In this document: positions 1 to 9,865 of the stretch, piece after piece
How positions within the stretch are numbered: position 1 is the stretch's first letter
Layout: the number at the start of each line of letters is the position of its first letter
Source: Deltaproteobacteria bacterium
GTDB lineage: Bacteria > Desulfobacterota > GWC2-55-46 > JAJCZF01
NCBI GenBank assembly: GCA_029262535.1
Contig: JAJCZF010000040.1
Span: forward strand, 18,686 to 82,685
Direction of reading: 5' to 3'
DNA: 64,000 nt
The notes under the pieces: model-generated
Seen by the model: the letters and a program-made list of their open reading frames with translations, nothing else
The model's database searches: none
What the model was told of the DNA's origin: nothing
Made by a program: the position numbers and the translations under genes

Positions 1-72
1 AAAGAGGTAGATATGCAACTAGCCGCCTTTCTAAAAGAAAGGACCGGAGGCAAGCTCACTACCTCCGCATAG
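1..72 (+). CDS. 3' end of a CDS truncated by the window start (product not identifiable)
   Basis: Frame 1 is open from base 1 (KEVDMQLAAFLKERTGGKLTTSA*), ending in TAG at 70-72. Confidence 0.45.
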   Translation, partial: KEVDMQLAAFLKERTGGKLTTSA

Positions 73-230
73 TTAACTTTCCCAAACCTCCATAATTCGG
101 ATTAGCAATATATCTTCTCTCTTTCTTTTCCTTACTATCTTTTTATAAAGAATTGGATTAATCCTGCGTTTTATGGTAAAAAATCTAATTGTAATGTAGA
201 GAGAAACTACCATACGATAAGAGATAAAAT

Positions 231-1148
231 ATGAACCTTTTAACCATATCAGAACTCGATAAGGAGCAGATCACCACGCTTCTTGAGAGAGCGGCCCTGC
301 TTAAAGAGCGCCACAAGAGCGGCATCCCTTATCACCCGCTACGCGGTAAAACTCTTGCGCTGGTATTTTCAAAGGCATCTACGCGCACGCGTGTATCCTT
401 TGAGACGGCCATGTTTCACCTTGGCGGTAATGCCATATTCATAAGCCACCGCGACTCTCAGGTTGGACGCGGCGAACCTATAAAAGACACGGCGCGTGTC
501 ATGAGCCGCTATGTGGACGCCGTGGTAATACGCACCTTCGGCCACGAGATAATCGAAGAGTATGCAAGCTACTCGGATGTGCCGGTCATAAACGGCCTTA
601 CCGATATGCACCACCCCTGCCAGGTCCTTGCCGACCTCCTTACGATTAAGGAGAACCGCGGAACTCTCAAAGGGCTTAAGATCGCATGGATAGGCGACGG
701 CAACAATATGGCCAATTCGTGGGTCGAGGCCGCGGTTAAATGCGGTTTCGATCTGACCCTGGCATCTCCTCCGGGATATGAGCTGGACGAGGCCATTATC
801 TCCCGTGCAAGGGCCGACGCCGACGGAGAGATCTTGCAGACAAGCTCGGTAGCCAAAGCCGCGGAAGGGGCCGATGTATTAAATACCGACGTATGGGCCT
901 CCATGGGACAGGAAGAGGAACAGCGCGAAAGGATTAAATCCTTCAAAGACTATCAGATAAATAATAAGACAGTCGCCCTGGCCAATAAGAACGTAATGGT
1001 CATGCACTGCCTGCCGGCCCATCGCGGCGAAGAGATCACGGAAGATGTCTTGGAAGGGTCGCGCTCGGTCGTATTCGATCAGGCCGAAAACAGGCTCCAT
1101 ATACAAAAAGCCATCCTCGAATGGCTAATGCTGCCCCACGACGCCTAG
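231..1148 (+). CDS. argF: Ornithine carbamoyltransferase
   Basis: 305 aa; carbamoyl-phosphate motif STRTRVSFE, HPCQVLADL, and the HCLPAHRGEE motif. Confidence 0.96.
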   Translation: MNLLTISELDKEQITTLLERAALLKERHKSGIPYHPLRGKTLALVFSKASTRTRVSFETAMFHLGGNAIFISHRDSQVGRGEPIKDTARVMSRYVDAVVIRTFGHEIIEEYASYSDVPVINGLTDMHHPCQVLADLLTIKENRGTLKGLKIAWIGDGNNMANSWVEAAVKCGFDLTLASPPGYELDEAIISRARADADGEILQTSSVAKAAEGADVLNTDVWASMGQEEEQRERIKSFKDYQINNKTVALANKNVMVMHCLPAHRGEEITEDVLEGSRSVVFDQAENRLHIQKAILEWLMLPHDA

Positions 1149-1214
1149 CCGGGCAGTGCCCGGGACCAATTTCGCGGAGTTAGCTTTTAGAGGCTGGTAA
1201 TTCTATAGTTCACG
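1149..1214 (+). repeat. Stop-codon-associated palindromic repeat, copy 1
   Basis: CCGGGCAGTGCCCGGG palindrome directly after the argF TAG, then ACCAATTTCGCGGAGTTAG...TTCACG. Confidence 0.88.
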
Positions 1215-1237
1215 TTTTAAGTTTGTCGCAGCACTAG

Positions 1238-1301
1238 GCACACAGGTGTGCTTTTATATCGCGGAGTTAGTTTTTAGATGCCGGTAGTTTTATAGTTCGC
1301 G
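1238..1301 (+). repeat. Same family, copy 2 (type A)
   Basis: GCACACAGGTGTGC + TTTTATATCGCGGAGTTAGTTTTTAGATGCCGGTAG...TTCGCG. Confidence 0.92.
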
Positions 1302-1366
1302 CCGCACTGTGTGCGGGGCCAATTTCGCGAAGGGAATTTCTTGGTGCCGCTAGTTTTTAGTTCGCG
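1302..1366 (+). repeat. Same family, copy 3 (type B)
   Basis: CCGCACTGTGTGCGG + GGCCAATTTCGCGAAG...GTGCCGCTAGTTTTTAGTTCGCG. Confidence 0.9.
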
Positions 1367-1414
1367 TCTTGAGTTTGTTGTAGCACCGATATAAATATTG
1401 TTTTTTTTAAAATC

Positions 1415-1455
1415 GTGTAGGTTGGGTAGAGCGCGTTCTTTGCGAAACCCAACAA
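1415..1455 (+). repeat. Single GTAGGTTGGG...AACCCAAC hairpin repeat
   Basis: CGTGTAGGTTGGGTAGAGCGCGTTCTTTGCGAAACCCAACA; similar to the arms at 17.2 kb. Confidence 0.75.
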
Positions 1456-1512
1456 GTACCTTATTGTTCTTCTATATTATTTATAAACCATTAAATACCT
1501 AAAGGAAGTTAA

Positions 1513-2724
1513 ATGACTGAAAAGATAAAAAAGGTAGTGCTCGCCTATTCTGGCGGTCTTGATACCTCTGTTATTATCAACTGGTTAAAAGAGAACTACG
1601 GCTGTGAAGTAGTCGCCTTTGTCGCCGACGTAGGGCAGGGCTCGGAGATCAAGCCGCTTACCAAAAAGGCCCTGAAGAGCGGCGCCTCCGAGGTGCATGT
1701 CGTCGATATCCGCGAAGAGTTTACAAAGGATTTCGTCTTTCCCATGCTTCGCGCCGCCGCCGTATACGAAGGCACATACCTGATGGGTACTTCCATTGCC
1801 AGACCGATTATATCGAAGGCATGGATGGAGGTAGTAAAAAAATCCGGGGCCGACGCAATAGCCCACGGCGCCACGGGCAAGGGCAACGACCAGGTACGCT
1901 TCGAGCTCGCCTGTTATGCAATCGACCCGCATATAAAGGTCATAGCCCCGTGGAGGATATGGGATCTAAAGGGCAGGGAAGACCTAATAGCCTACGCCAA
2001 AAAGCATAAGATACATATAACGGTCTCTAAGAAGAAGCCCTACTCCATAGACCGCAACCTCTTTCACGTTAGCTACGAAGGCGGCGTGCTCGAAGACCCT
2101 GCCGTAGCCGCTCCGGAAGATATGTTCCAGATAACCGTATCACCTGAAGCCGCGCCGGACAAGGCGACCAACGTGACGATAGGTTATGAGGCAGGAGACC
2201 CGGTCTCGATAAACGGCAAAAGGCTCTCTCCGGCAAAGCTTTTAGACAGGCTAAATAAGCTCGCCGGAAAGAACGGCATAGGGCGCGTCGATATGGTAGA
2301 ATCCCGTTACGTCGGCATGAAGTCGCGCGGAGTATACGAGACGCCGGGCGGAACGGTGCTGCACTTTGCCCGCCGCGCAGTGGAGTCTCTGTCAATGGAC
2401 CGCGAGTGCATAAAGTTGCGCGACTCGATGATCTCGCGCTATTCCGAACTTGTCTATAACGGCTACTGGTTCTCACCCGAGCGTGAGGCCATTCAGGCGC
2501 TCGTAGACGAAACAGTCAAGGGTGTAACCGGCACGGTAAAGCTGAAACTATACAAAGGTACGATGACGATAATGTCGCGCAAGGCCGACAACTCTTTATA
2601 CCACCCCGACTACGCGACCTTCGAAGAAGACGCCGTATACAACCAGCGCGACGCCGGAGGATTTATCAAGGTAAACGCCCTGAGGCTCAAACTGCTCGGC
2701 ATGACGGGAAAGATTAAGGCCTAA
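1513..2724 (+). CDS. argG: Argininosuccinate synthase
   Basis: 403 aa; N-terminal P-loop [12 protein letters not shown], and [14 protein letters not shown]. Confidence 0.97.
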   Translation: MTEKIKKVVLAYSGGLDTSVIINWLKENYGCEVVAFVADVGQGSEIKPLTKKALKSGASEVHVVDIREEFTKDFVFPMLRAAAVYEGTYLMGTSIARPIISKAWMEVVKKSGADAIAHGATGKGNDQVRFELACYAIDPHIKVIAPWRIWDLKGREDLIAYAKKHKIHITVSKKKPYSIDRNLFHVSYEGGVLEDPAVAAPEDMFQITVSPEAAPDKATNVTIGYEAGDPVSINGKRLSPAKLLDRLNKLAGKNGIGRVDMVESRYVGMKSRGVYETPGGTVLHFARRAVESLSMDRECIKLRDSMISRYSELVYNGYWFSPEREAIQALVDETVKGVTGTVKLKLYKGTMTIMSRKADNSLYHPDYATFEEDAVYNQRDAGGFIKVNALRLKLLGMTGKIKA

Positions 2725-2789
2725 CCGCACAGTGTGCGGGGCCAATTTCGCGAAGTAAGCCTTGAGAAGTTTTGTACAAGTAGTACGCG
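2725..2789 (+). repeat. Same stop-associated family (type B)
   Basis: CCGCACAGTGTGCGG begins right after the argG TAA; GGCCAATTTCGCGAAG body. Confidence 0.88.
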
Positions 2790-2902
2790 AAAGAAGAAAT
2801 GCTTAGTGCTTGTCAATATAATGGCTAGCCATTTTATTATTTGATAATAACGAGATTGCTTCGTCGCTAAAGCTTCTCATAATGACAGATAGAATTTAAC
2901 CC

Positions 2903-3697
2903 ATGAAACTAACCCGCTTTACCATAAACGACCGCGTACTGAACGGCATGATCGACGGTGATAAGGTGCGCCTTATTAACGGTTCTTTCTTTGATCTGCC
3001 TATAGGCGAATGGGCCGCGGTCGATACCGAGACCTTTTCTATCGACGAGGTTAGGTTACTTGCGCCGGTCGAGCCGTCCAAGGTCGTCGCAATAGGGCTG
3101 AACTATAAGGCCCACGCCGCGGAGTTTGATAAAGAGCTGCCCGAAGAGCCAATGATATTTTTAAAACCCTCGACCTCGGTCATAGGGCCTGAAGACGAGA
3201 TAATATATCCCGGACACATGTCGCGCAGGGTCGATTTCGAGGCCGAACTTGGTATAGTGATAGGCGCCGAATGCCGCATGATACGGGACGAACAGGCGCC
3301 GCTTTATATACTCGGTTATACATGCGTAAACGACGTTACGGCCAGAGACCTTCAGGGCAGGGACGTACAGTATACGCGCGCGAAGTCATTTGATACATTC
3401 TGCCCTGTCGGGCCGTGGGTCGAAACGGAACTCGACCCTTCGGACGTTAGGATAGAGTCGCTTGTAAACGGAGAGCCGAGGCAGGACGCTCGAACAAGCG
3501 ACATGATATTTACCGTTAACGAGATCGTAAGCTTCGTCTCAAAGGTCATGACGCTGCTTCCGGGTGATATAATAGCCACTGGAACACCCTCCGGAGTAGG
3601 AAAGATCTATCCCGGAGACAGGGTAGATGTTAGAATAGAAAATCTGGGCACGCTTACCAATACGGTTGGCGGCACAAGGAAACCATTAGTGCAATAG
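2903..3697 (+). CDS. Fumarylacetoacetate hydrolase family protein
   Basis: 264 aa; GLNYKAHAAE, FLKPSTSVIGP, DFEAELGIVIG and TGTPSGVG motifs. Confidence 0.92.
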   Translation: MKLTRFTINDRVLNGMIDGDKVRLINGSFFDLPIGEWAAVDTETFSIDEVRLLAPVEPSKVVAIGLNYKAHAAEFDKELPEEPMIFLKPSTSVIGPEDEIIYPGHMSRRVDFEAELGIVIGAECRMIRDEQAPLYILGYTCVNDVTARDLQGRDVQYTRAKSFDTFCPVGPWVETELDPSDVRIESLVNGEPRQDARTSDMIFTVNEIVSFVSKVMTLLPGDIIATGTPSGVGKIYPGDRVDVRIENLGTLTNTVGGTRKPLVQ

Positions 3698-3709
3698 GAG
3701 GCAGAATAG

Positions 3710-4945
3710 ATGTCGGAGTCTTACATCCAAAATCTCTTTGCGGAGCGTATCGGCGGGGCCGGGTTCGGTAAGGATACCACAATATATAAATTCGAGAAGA
3801 TTAAACGCGCCAAGGCCGCCGCAAAAGAGGCCGACCCCGACAGGGAGTTATTCGACTTCGGCGTTGGAGAGCCGGACGAGATGGCTCATCAGATGGTTGT
3901 CGAGGCGCTTAAGATAGAATGCGCAAAGAGCGAAAATCGCGGTTACGCCGATAACGGCATACCGGAGCTAAAGAGCGCCGCCGCCAAATATATGGAAGAT
4001 GTCTTTAAGGTCTCCGGGTTAGATCCAGATACCGAGATAATCCATTCCATTGGCTCCAAGCCCGCCCTTGCTATGATCCCAGACGCTTTTATTAATCCCG
4101 GCGACGTAACACTCATGACCGCGCCCGGATACCCGGTGATGGCGACCCATACCGACTGGAACGGCGGACGAACGGTAAAGCTGCCGCTCCTGGCCGAGAA
4201 CGGCTTCCTTCCGGACCTCGACGTTATAAGCGAAGAGGACAGGGACGCCGCAAAACTACTCTATCTAAACTATCCGAACAACCCGACCGGGGCCTGCGCC
4301 ACGCCGGAGTTTTTCAAACGCGCCATAGAGTTCGCGCATGAAAACAATCTCGTCATAGTGCAGGACGCGGCCTACGCCGCTCTTTCATATTCGGAGCCCT
4401 TCAGCTTCCTCACCATAGACGGAGCAAAGGAGGTCGGTGTTGAGATACATTCCTTCTCAAAGGCCTATAATATGACCGGCTGGAGGCTCGCCTTCCTCGC
4501 AGGTTCCGAGAAGGTCATAAGCGCATTCGCAAATGTAAAAGACAACTACGACTCGGGCCAGTTCATCGCCATACAGAAGGCCGGCATATATGCGCTTAAT
4601 CACCCCGAGATAACCGAAAAGACGGCGGCAAAGTACAAGAGACGCCTGAAGCTTATGGTCGATGCCCTGAATGCCGCAGGTTTTAATGCGATCATGCCGG
4701 GTGGAAGCTTTTATCTATATGTCGCCTCGCCGTCAGGGGCCGCGGGCGGTATTACCTTTGACAGGGCCGAAGAGGCCTCTGACTATCTTATCAGGAACGC
4801 CCATATATCGACCGTGCCGTGGGACGACGCGGGCAGCTTCCTCCGTTTCTCCGCGACATTTGCGGCTAGAGACGAGGCCGACGAGAGGCGTGTAACCGAA
4901 GAGGTCGCCGAGAGGCTTAAGACACTCGGCCTGAGATTCGGATAA
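3710..4945 (+). CDS. dapL: LL-diaminopimelate aminotransferase (class I/II PLP aminotransferase)
   Basis: 411 aa; FGVGEPDEMAH, NYPNNPTGA, PLP-lysine motif SFSKAYNMTGWRLAF. Confidence 0.88.
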   Translation: MSESYIQNLFAERIGGAGFGKDTTIYKFEKIKRAKAAAKEADPDRELFDFGVGEPDEMAHQMVVEALKIECAKSENRGYADNGIPELKSAAAKYMEDVFKVSGLDPDTEIIHSIGSKPALAMIPDAFINPGDVTLMTAPGYPVMATHTDWNGGRTVKLPLLAENGFLPDLDVISEEDRDAAKLLYLNYPNNPTGACATPEFFKRAIEFAHENNLVIVQDAAYAALSYSEPFSFLTIDGAKEVGVEIHSFSKAYNMTGWRLAFLAGSEKVISAFANVKDNYDSGQFIAIQKAGIYALNHPEITEKTAAKYKRRLKLMVDALNAAGFNAIMPGGSFYLYVASPSGAAGGITFDRAEEASDYLIRNAHISTVPWDDAGSFLRFSATFAARDEADERRVTEEVAERLKTLGLRFG

Positions 4946-4955
4946 GAGGCGGTCT

Positions 4956-5450
4956 ATGGCTGAGTCGGTCTTTATCGCTCTGGGCTCAAACCTCGGTGAT
5001 AAAGAGGCCAACCTCAAAGAGGCCGTAAGGCTGCTTAAAGAGCGAGACGACCTGAAGGTAAAGGGCTCTTCGTCGATCTATCTGTCAAAACCTTTCGACG
5101 GCTCAGATCAGCCCGACTATCTTAATAGTCTTATAGAGATAGAGAGCTCTATTGAACCAGTCGATCTTCTTAGGGTGCTTAAGGAGATCGAATCCGATAT
5201 GGGGCGCGACCCGGACGGAGAGAGATGGGCGTCGAGGGTGATTGATCTCGATATAATATATTACGGCAACCGTGTGATAAGTGAAGAGGGGCTAATAATT
5301 CCTCACCCGCAGGCCACTCTTCGAGACTTTGTAATGAAACCTCTTTCGGAGATATCGCCGGATTTTAAAGATCCTCTTCTTGAACTTACGGCCCGTGAAT
5401 TAGCCGTGGCCCTTGTCTCCGATAGTCCATGTAGAGTTCTTAAAAAGTAA
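4956..5450 (+). CDS. folK: 2-amino-4-hydroxy-6-hydroxymethyldihydropteridine diphosphokinase
   Basis: 164 aa; FIALGSNLGDKEANL, RWASRVIDLDIIYYG, IPHPQATLRDFVMKPL. Confidence 0.95.
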   Translation: MAESVFIALGSNLGDKEANLKEAVRLLKERDDLKVKGSSSIYLSKPFDGSDQPDYLNSLIEIESSIEPVDLLRVLKEIESDMGRDPDGERWASRVIDLDIIYYGNRVISEEGLIIPHPQATLRDFVMKPLSEISPDFKDPLLELTARELAVALVSDSPCRVLKK

Positions 5451-5468
5451 GGTCTTTTTCTCTTTGCC

Positions 5469-5732
5469 ATGAAAATTATTCTCTATCTTATACTTGCCTA
5501 CATCTTTTACGCCCTGATAAAGAAGCTCTTTGTAAAGGCGCCTCGCAGTGCGGGTTCCGCCCAATCGTCCTCCAGAAAAGAGAGTTCGCATACCGTCGAT
5601 GTAGAGACGGCAAAGGACCCTGTCTGCGGAGCATATGTATCCAAAAACACGGCGCTGGCAGCCAAGGACGGGGCCAATACGCTCTATTTTTGCAGCAGCG
5701 ACTGTCGTGATAAGTTTATCGCCGGACGATGA
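5469..5732 (+). CDS. Small membrane-anchored YHS/TRASH-type metal-binding protein
   Basis: 87 aa; N-terminal hydrophobic helix, then DPVCGAYVSKNTAL...LYFCSSDCRDKF. Confidence 0.7.
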   Translation: MKIILYLILAYIFYALIKKLFVKAPRSAGSAQSSSRKESSHTVDVETAKDPVCGAYVSKNTALAAKDGANTLYFCSSDCRDKFIAGR

Positions 5733-6652
5733 GTAAAAAACCACTATCTAACCCGAAATCAAAATCTAATCCCGGCTCTAGCGTACTCTCCACGGCAAAA
5801 CTTCCCTCCGAGGGACGTATGCTTGTCATGATGCTCAAACGCCTTTTCCAAACCCTCTTGCTCGTTTACGCTGCCGTGCTTATCGGCTTTTATATACTGC
5901 ACCCGCGGCTGCTCTACCGCCCAAGCGATGAGATACGCCAGACACCCGCGGATTTCGATATAAAATACGAAGATATAGATTTTAAGACATCCGACGGCGT
6001 GATGCTTAACGGGTGGTTCGTGCCTGCCGTCAACTCAAAGGGGGTGATCCTCTATAACCACGGCAATACCGAAAATATCGGCAGAAGGGTCGATATGATC
6101 TCGCTCTTTAACGAGCTCGGTTATACGGTCTTTATCTACGACTATCGTGGTTACGGCAAGTCCATGGGGCGTTCCATGGGACTTACGACCGAAAGGGGAA
6201 CCTATATCGATGCGCGCGCCGCGTGGGATTTTTTAAGAGTTAAAAAAGGCTTTAAGGGTAATGAGATTATTATATACGGACATTCGCTTGGCGGCCCGAT
6301 AGCGTCTCACCTGGCCACCGAGGTCGAGGCCGCGGCCCTTGTGCTCGACTCTACCTTCACCTCCATCACCGAGCTTGTACAGGAAAAAGCGCCGATTATA
6401 CCGGTAAAAGTTCTTACGGATTTTCACTATGATAATATAGATTACTTAAAGGAAGTAGATGAAGCCGTGCTCGTCGTGCATAGTCCCGAAGACGAATTGA
6501 TACCGATCGCTCACGCACGTGCCGTATATGATAGTATTAAAGGGGAGAAGCGGTTCCTGGAGACTCTTGGCAAGCACGACAACGGCTCGGCGACCTCGGG
6601 AGAGTTATATAGAAAAGGCGCGGCAGACTTCTTTAGTAAATATCTTAAGTAA
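5729..6652 (+). CDS. Alpha/beta hydrolase with N-terminal TM helix
   Basis: 307 aa; YNHGNTENIGRR, nucleophile elbow GHSLGG, GKHDN near the C-terminus. Confidence 0.88.
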   Translation: MSKKPLSNPKSKSNPGSSVLSTAKLPSEGRMLVMMLKRLFQTLLLVYAAVLIGFYILHPRLLYRPSDEIRQTPADFDIKYEDIDFKTSDGVMLNGWFVPAVNSKGVILYNHGNTENIGRRVDMISLFNELGYTVFIYDYRGYGKSMGRSMGLTTERGTYIDARAAWDFLRVKKGFKGNEIIIYGHSLGGPIASHLATEVEAAALVLDSTFTSITELVQEKAPIIPVKVLTDFHYDNIDYLKEVDEAVLVVHSPEDELIPIAHARAVYDSIKGEKRFLETLGKHDNGSATSGELYRKGAADFFSKYLK

Positions 6653-6671
6653 GATATTTATCTCTCCTCCA

Positions 6672-7010
6672 TTATGACGAGGGGCGGTACATCACTATAT
6701 TCATATCCTCGACCGTTATCAGGCCGCCGGTATTTACCATCTCTTCAAGCTCGGGCAGGAAGGCCTCTATCCTTTCAGGGTTATCCACTATTACGATAAC
6801 TATGGGCAAATCCGCCGAGAGGCGCAGTATGCCCGCCGTATGCACGCGGCTGTTTGCTCCAAAGCCCATCATGGCGCGAAAGACCGTACAGCCCGCCATG
6901 CCGCGCTCTTTGGCCTTTCTCGTGATGGCCTCGTAGAGCGGCATCTTTTCGTACTTGTCCTGCTCGCCTATATAGACCCTTATCTGTTTACCTTCAGACT
7001 GTAACTGCAT
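6672..7010 (-). CDS. DUF190 family protein
   Basis: 112 aa; RVYIGEQDKYEKMPLYEAITRKAKERGMAGCTVFRAMMGFG is characteristic of DUF190. Confidence 0.9.
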   Translation of the reverse strand: MQLQSEGKQIRVYIGEQDKYEKMPLYEAITRKAKERGMAGCTVFRAMMGFGANSRVHTAGILRLSADLPIVIVIVDNPERIEAFLPELEEMVNTGGLITVEDMNIVMYRPSS

Positions 7011-7025
7011 AAGATCTCCTTTGTG

Positions 7026-7400
7026 TTAGATAAGGCGTCCGATGGTCATGCCGAGATATATGGCTATCAGTACCGCGACATTCTCAACAACCAGATTGCC
7101 GGCGGCAAGGGTCCACTGGGAAAGCTTCATGAACTCTATCGTTTCAAAGGCGATAGCCGAAAATGTCGTAAAGGCCCCGGTAAAGCCGACGAGGATAATA
7201 ATGCGTGTCTCACCGCTAATGACCATCTTGTGCACGGAGAGCGCGTATACAAAGCCGAAGATAAAGCAACCGAGGGCGTTAACGCCTATGGTGGTCCAGG
7301 GGAAGATGCTGGAGACATACTTGTTGGCGACAACATAACAAGAGTACCTGAGCGAAGCTCCGAAGGCGCCGGCCAGGGCTATCAGTAGAAACTTTTGCAA
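7026..7400 (-). CDS. crcB: Fluoride ion transporter CrcB/Fluc
   Basis: GAFGASLRY, PWTTIGVNALGCFIFGF, GFTGAFTTFSAIAFE. ORF is open to 7529; a TTG at 7400 (LQKFLLIALAGAFG) gives a normal-length Fluc. Confidence 0.9.
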   Translation of the reverse strand: MQKFLLIALAGAFGASLRYSCYVVANKYVSSIFPWTTIGVNALGCFIFGFVYALSVHKMVISGETRIIILVGFTGAFTTFSAIAFETIEFMKLSQWTLAAGNLVVENVAVLIAIYLGMTIGRLI

Positions 7401-7508
7401 GATATTTTCTACCTCGTTTGATTGATAAAGATCTGATGGACTTAAGAGTATAAGACCGATTAATTTAATGTATAACAGGAGCAGCCCAAAGTCAAATATA
7501 TGGTGGAT

Positions 7509-7840
7509 CCGCACAGTGTGCGGAGCCAATTTCCCGATGGTAGTCTTTTAAAAGGCCAAGCTTTCTCGTCCGCCCCCGGCCCTCCTAATTGACAAACACT
7601 ACTATTTCTGCCAGAATTTGCACACAGGTGTGCTCTTATTTCGCGTAGTAGGTCCTATGGATACCGCGTATTCTCTCGCCCGCGCCGCCAGTCTTCTAAT
7701 TGACATGCACCGTATTTCTGCCAGAATTTGCACACAGGTGTGCTCTTATTTCGCGTAGTAAGCCCATAGATACCGCGTATTTTCTCGCCCGCGCCGCCAG
7801 TCTTCTAATTGACAAGCACCGGTATTTCTGCCAGAATTTA
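7509..7840 (+). repeat. Tandem array of the family with 110-bp period and TTGACA tails
   Basis: CCGCACAGTGTGCGG at 7509 and GCACACAGGTGTGC at 7620 and 7730; each unit ends CTAATTGACA...TATTTCTGCCAGAATTT. Confidence 0.92.
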
Positions 7841-7875
7841 CTTAGGGGCTTTTACCACTAAAGGAGGTAGAGAGA

Positions 7876-8876
7876 TCGTCTGGTTACAGTTCATAGTACT
7901 TTCCGCTTTTATTATCATATGCGGCTCGCGTTTATCGAAATACGGCGACGTCATAGCGGAGAAGTCCGGCCTCGGCAGGGCATGGATAGGGCTGATCCTT
8001 ATGGCGAGCGTCACGAGCCTGCCTGAGCTGATGACGGGCGTTAGTTCGGTAGCGGTCGCCGGAGTGATCGATATCGCATTCGGCGATATTATGGGTTCAT
8101 GCGTATTTAATCTCTTGATCCTGGCCTTAATGGACCCGATGCATAGGGCGCGACCCATATTCTTCGCAGCGGGCAGGGGGCATATACTTTCGGCGGCATT
8201 TTCCGTGGCCCTCATAACGGTCGCAACATTCGCCATTATGAATGCATCGCTACTACCGAGCTTTTATCATATCTCCATCATCACGCCGATTATTTTATTT
8301 ATATATATCATAGGCATGCGTACGCTCTATCTCTACGAAAAGAGTGTTATAAAAGATTACGTAATCGAGGCCGCAGAAGAGAGGGAGGCCGGCATCACGC
8401 TCAATAAAGCCCTGATACACTTTACGCTAAACGCGGTTGTCGTAATTGCCGCTGCTATATTTCTGCCCTTCATAGCAGATGATATCGCCGTCCAGAGCGG
8501 CCTTGGGCGAACATTCGTCGGCAGTGTCTTTGTGGCGCTCACGACATCGTTGCCCGAGGTCGTAGTAAGTATCGCGGCGATTCGCATCGGCGCGCTCGAC
8601 ATGGCCGTGGCCAATATGTTCGGTTCCAATATGTTCAATATCATGGTGCTGGCCATCGATGATATCGTATATACCAAGGGTCCGATCTTTGCCGATGTCA
8701 GCGTTAGCCACGGCGTGACTGGGATGCTTGCGATACTTATGTCCGCCGTTGCGATAATGGCCCTGATATATAGGCCGCAGAGGTCAAAGATACTGCGTTT
8801 TGAATGGGGAACATTGACTATAATGTTAATCGGATTGTTGAACTTTTTGATTCTTTACCTGACAAAAGCAGATTGA
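7876..8876 (+). CDS. Sodium:calcium antiporter family protein (start codon uncertain)
   Basis: Two related GLGRAW/TFVG...SLPE repeats (VTSLPELMTG; TTSLPEVVVS) typical of the CaCA family. ORF is open from TTG 7809; the best Shine-Dalgarno (AGGAGG 7862-7867) precedes an in-frame ATC at 7876. Confidence 0.85.
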
Positions 8877-8998
8877 AACACTCTATGACCGGCACACTCT
8901 TTTATGGCTCTTGCCCATTTCCGCTTTTCAGGCTTAACCTCTTGTTTTTTAACAATACCTAAAAAGCAAGATTATTTGGACAAATAGGTCCAAAAGCC

Positions 8999-9021
8999 TT
9001 GACAGAGAGTGGGGGCTTTGA
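8999..9021 (+). promoter_or_regulatory. Putative promoter region upstream of pal
   Basis: TTGACA (8999-9004) followed by GATAAT/TAATTT at 15-17 nt. Confidence 0.45.
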
Positions 9022-9161
9022 TAATTTACTATATTAATACTACCTTTTGAGACGATAGCTCGTAATTTCACTTAAATGGGCTTTTTTATTATTGAATTTT
9101 GAGATTAAAAGCGGCTGATTGCCGCGTAATTACTCTTTATTATAGAAGAAAGGAACTACAG

Positions 9162-9782
9162 ATGACGAGAAGAATCTATCTTCCGATCTTTGCCATAGCC
9201 TTTGCTGCCCTCTTATTTTCCGGCTGCGCCAAGAACGCCGGACACCTTACTATCAAGGATATGACCGAAGGTGATATCTCCAGGGCAGGCGAGGAGGAGT
9301 ATCCCGGCTGGGGCGAGGGCATTGCTCCAACTCACGATGAGATCGAAGCCGAAAACAGGGCTAGACTAATAGAGGAGAAGAAGAGAAGAGCGGCCCTTTG
9401 CAAGAACTGCGGCGAACTTATCAATGCGCCTGTCGGCGTGGCGCATGACGCTGTTATAGACATATTCTTCGACTATGATCGTTTTACCATAAAACCCTCA
9501 GAAAGAGCGGCGCTCAAGAAGGACGCTAAGTTCTATAACGACAACCCGAATAGCACCATCTTAATAGAAGGCCACTGCGACGAGCGCGGCACCTCCGAGT
9601 ACAATATCGCTCTCGGACAGAGACGCGCCGACTCGATAAAAAAGTTCCTCACTACCTCCGGTGTCGCGGCCTCAAGGATTAAGGTCGTAAGTTACGGCAA
9701 GGAAAAACCCTTCTGCAAGGAGAGTAACGAGAGCTGCTGGAAGCTGAACAGGCGTGGTCATTTTGTCGTAACCTTCGACTAG
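9162..9782 (+). CDS. pal: Peptidoglycan-associated lipoprotein Pal (OmpA-like)
   Basis: Lipobox LLFSGC; OmpA C-terminal domain IFFDYDRFTIKPSER...EGHCDERGTSEYNIALGQRRADS. Confidence 0.92.
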   Translation: MTRRIYLPIFAIAFAALLFSGCAKNAGHLTIKDMTEGDISRAGEEEYPGWGEGIAPTHDEIEAENRARLIEEKKRRAALCKNCGELINAPVGVAHDAVIDIFFDYDRFTIKPSERAALKKDAKFYNDNPNSTILIEGHCDERGTSEYNIALGQRRADSIKKFLTTSGVAASRIKVVSYGKEKPFCKESNESCWKLNRRGHFVVTFD

Positions 9783-9810
9783 ATTCTTACTTAATCTAAT
9801 AATCTCTAAA

Positions 9811-9848
9811 GGCCGGGTCGCAGTAAGCTGCAACCCGGCCTTTTTTTT
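9811..9848 (+). terminator. Rho-independent terminator after pal
   Basis: GGCCGGGTcGCAG-taag-CTGCaACCCGGCC followed by TTTTTTTT. Confidence 0.95.
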
Positions 9849-9865
9849 AAGATAGAGAGCTCTTA

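Noticed and set aside
1238-1251. Interpreting every palindrome as an ordinary Rho-independent terminator
   Set aside because: Type B copies lack a T tract after the stem and the whole family shares a long conserved body, so simple terminators do not explain them.
7509-7560. Possible fluoride (crcB) riboswitch upstream of crcB
   Set aside because: The upstream region is a repeat copy and no fluoride-riboswitch conserved motif is visible on the minus strand.
7509-7840. CRISPR array
   Set aside because: 110-bp units with conserved rather than unique intervening sequence and no cas genes; a tandem repeat, not CRISPR.
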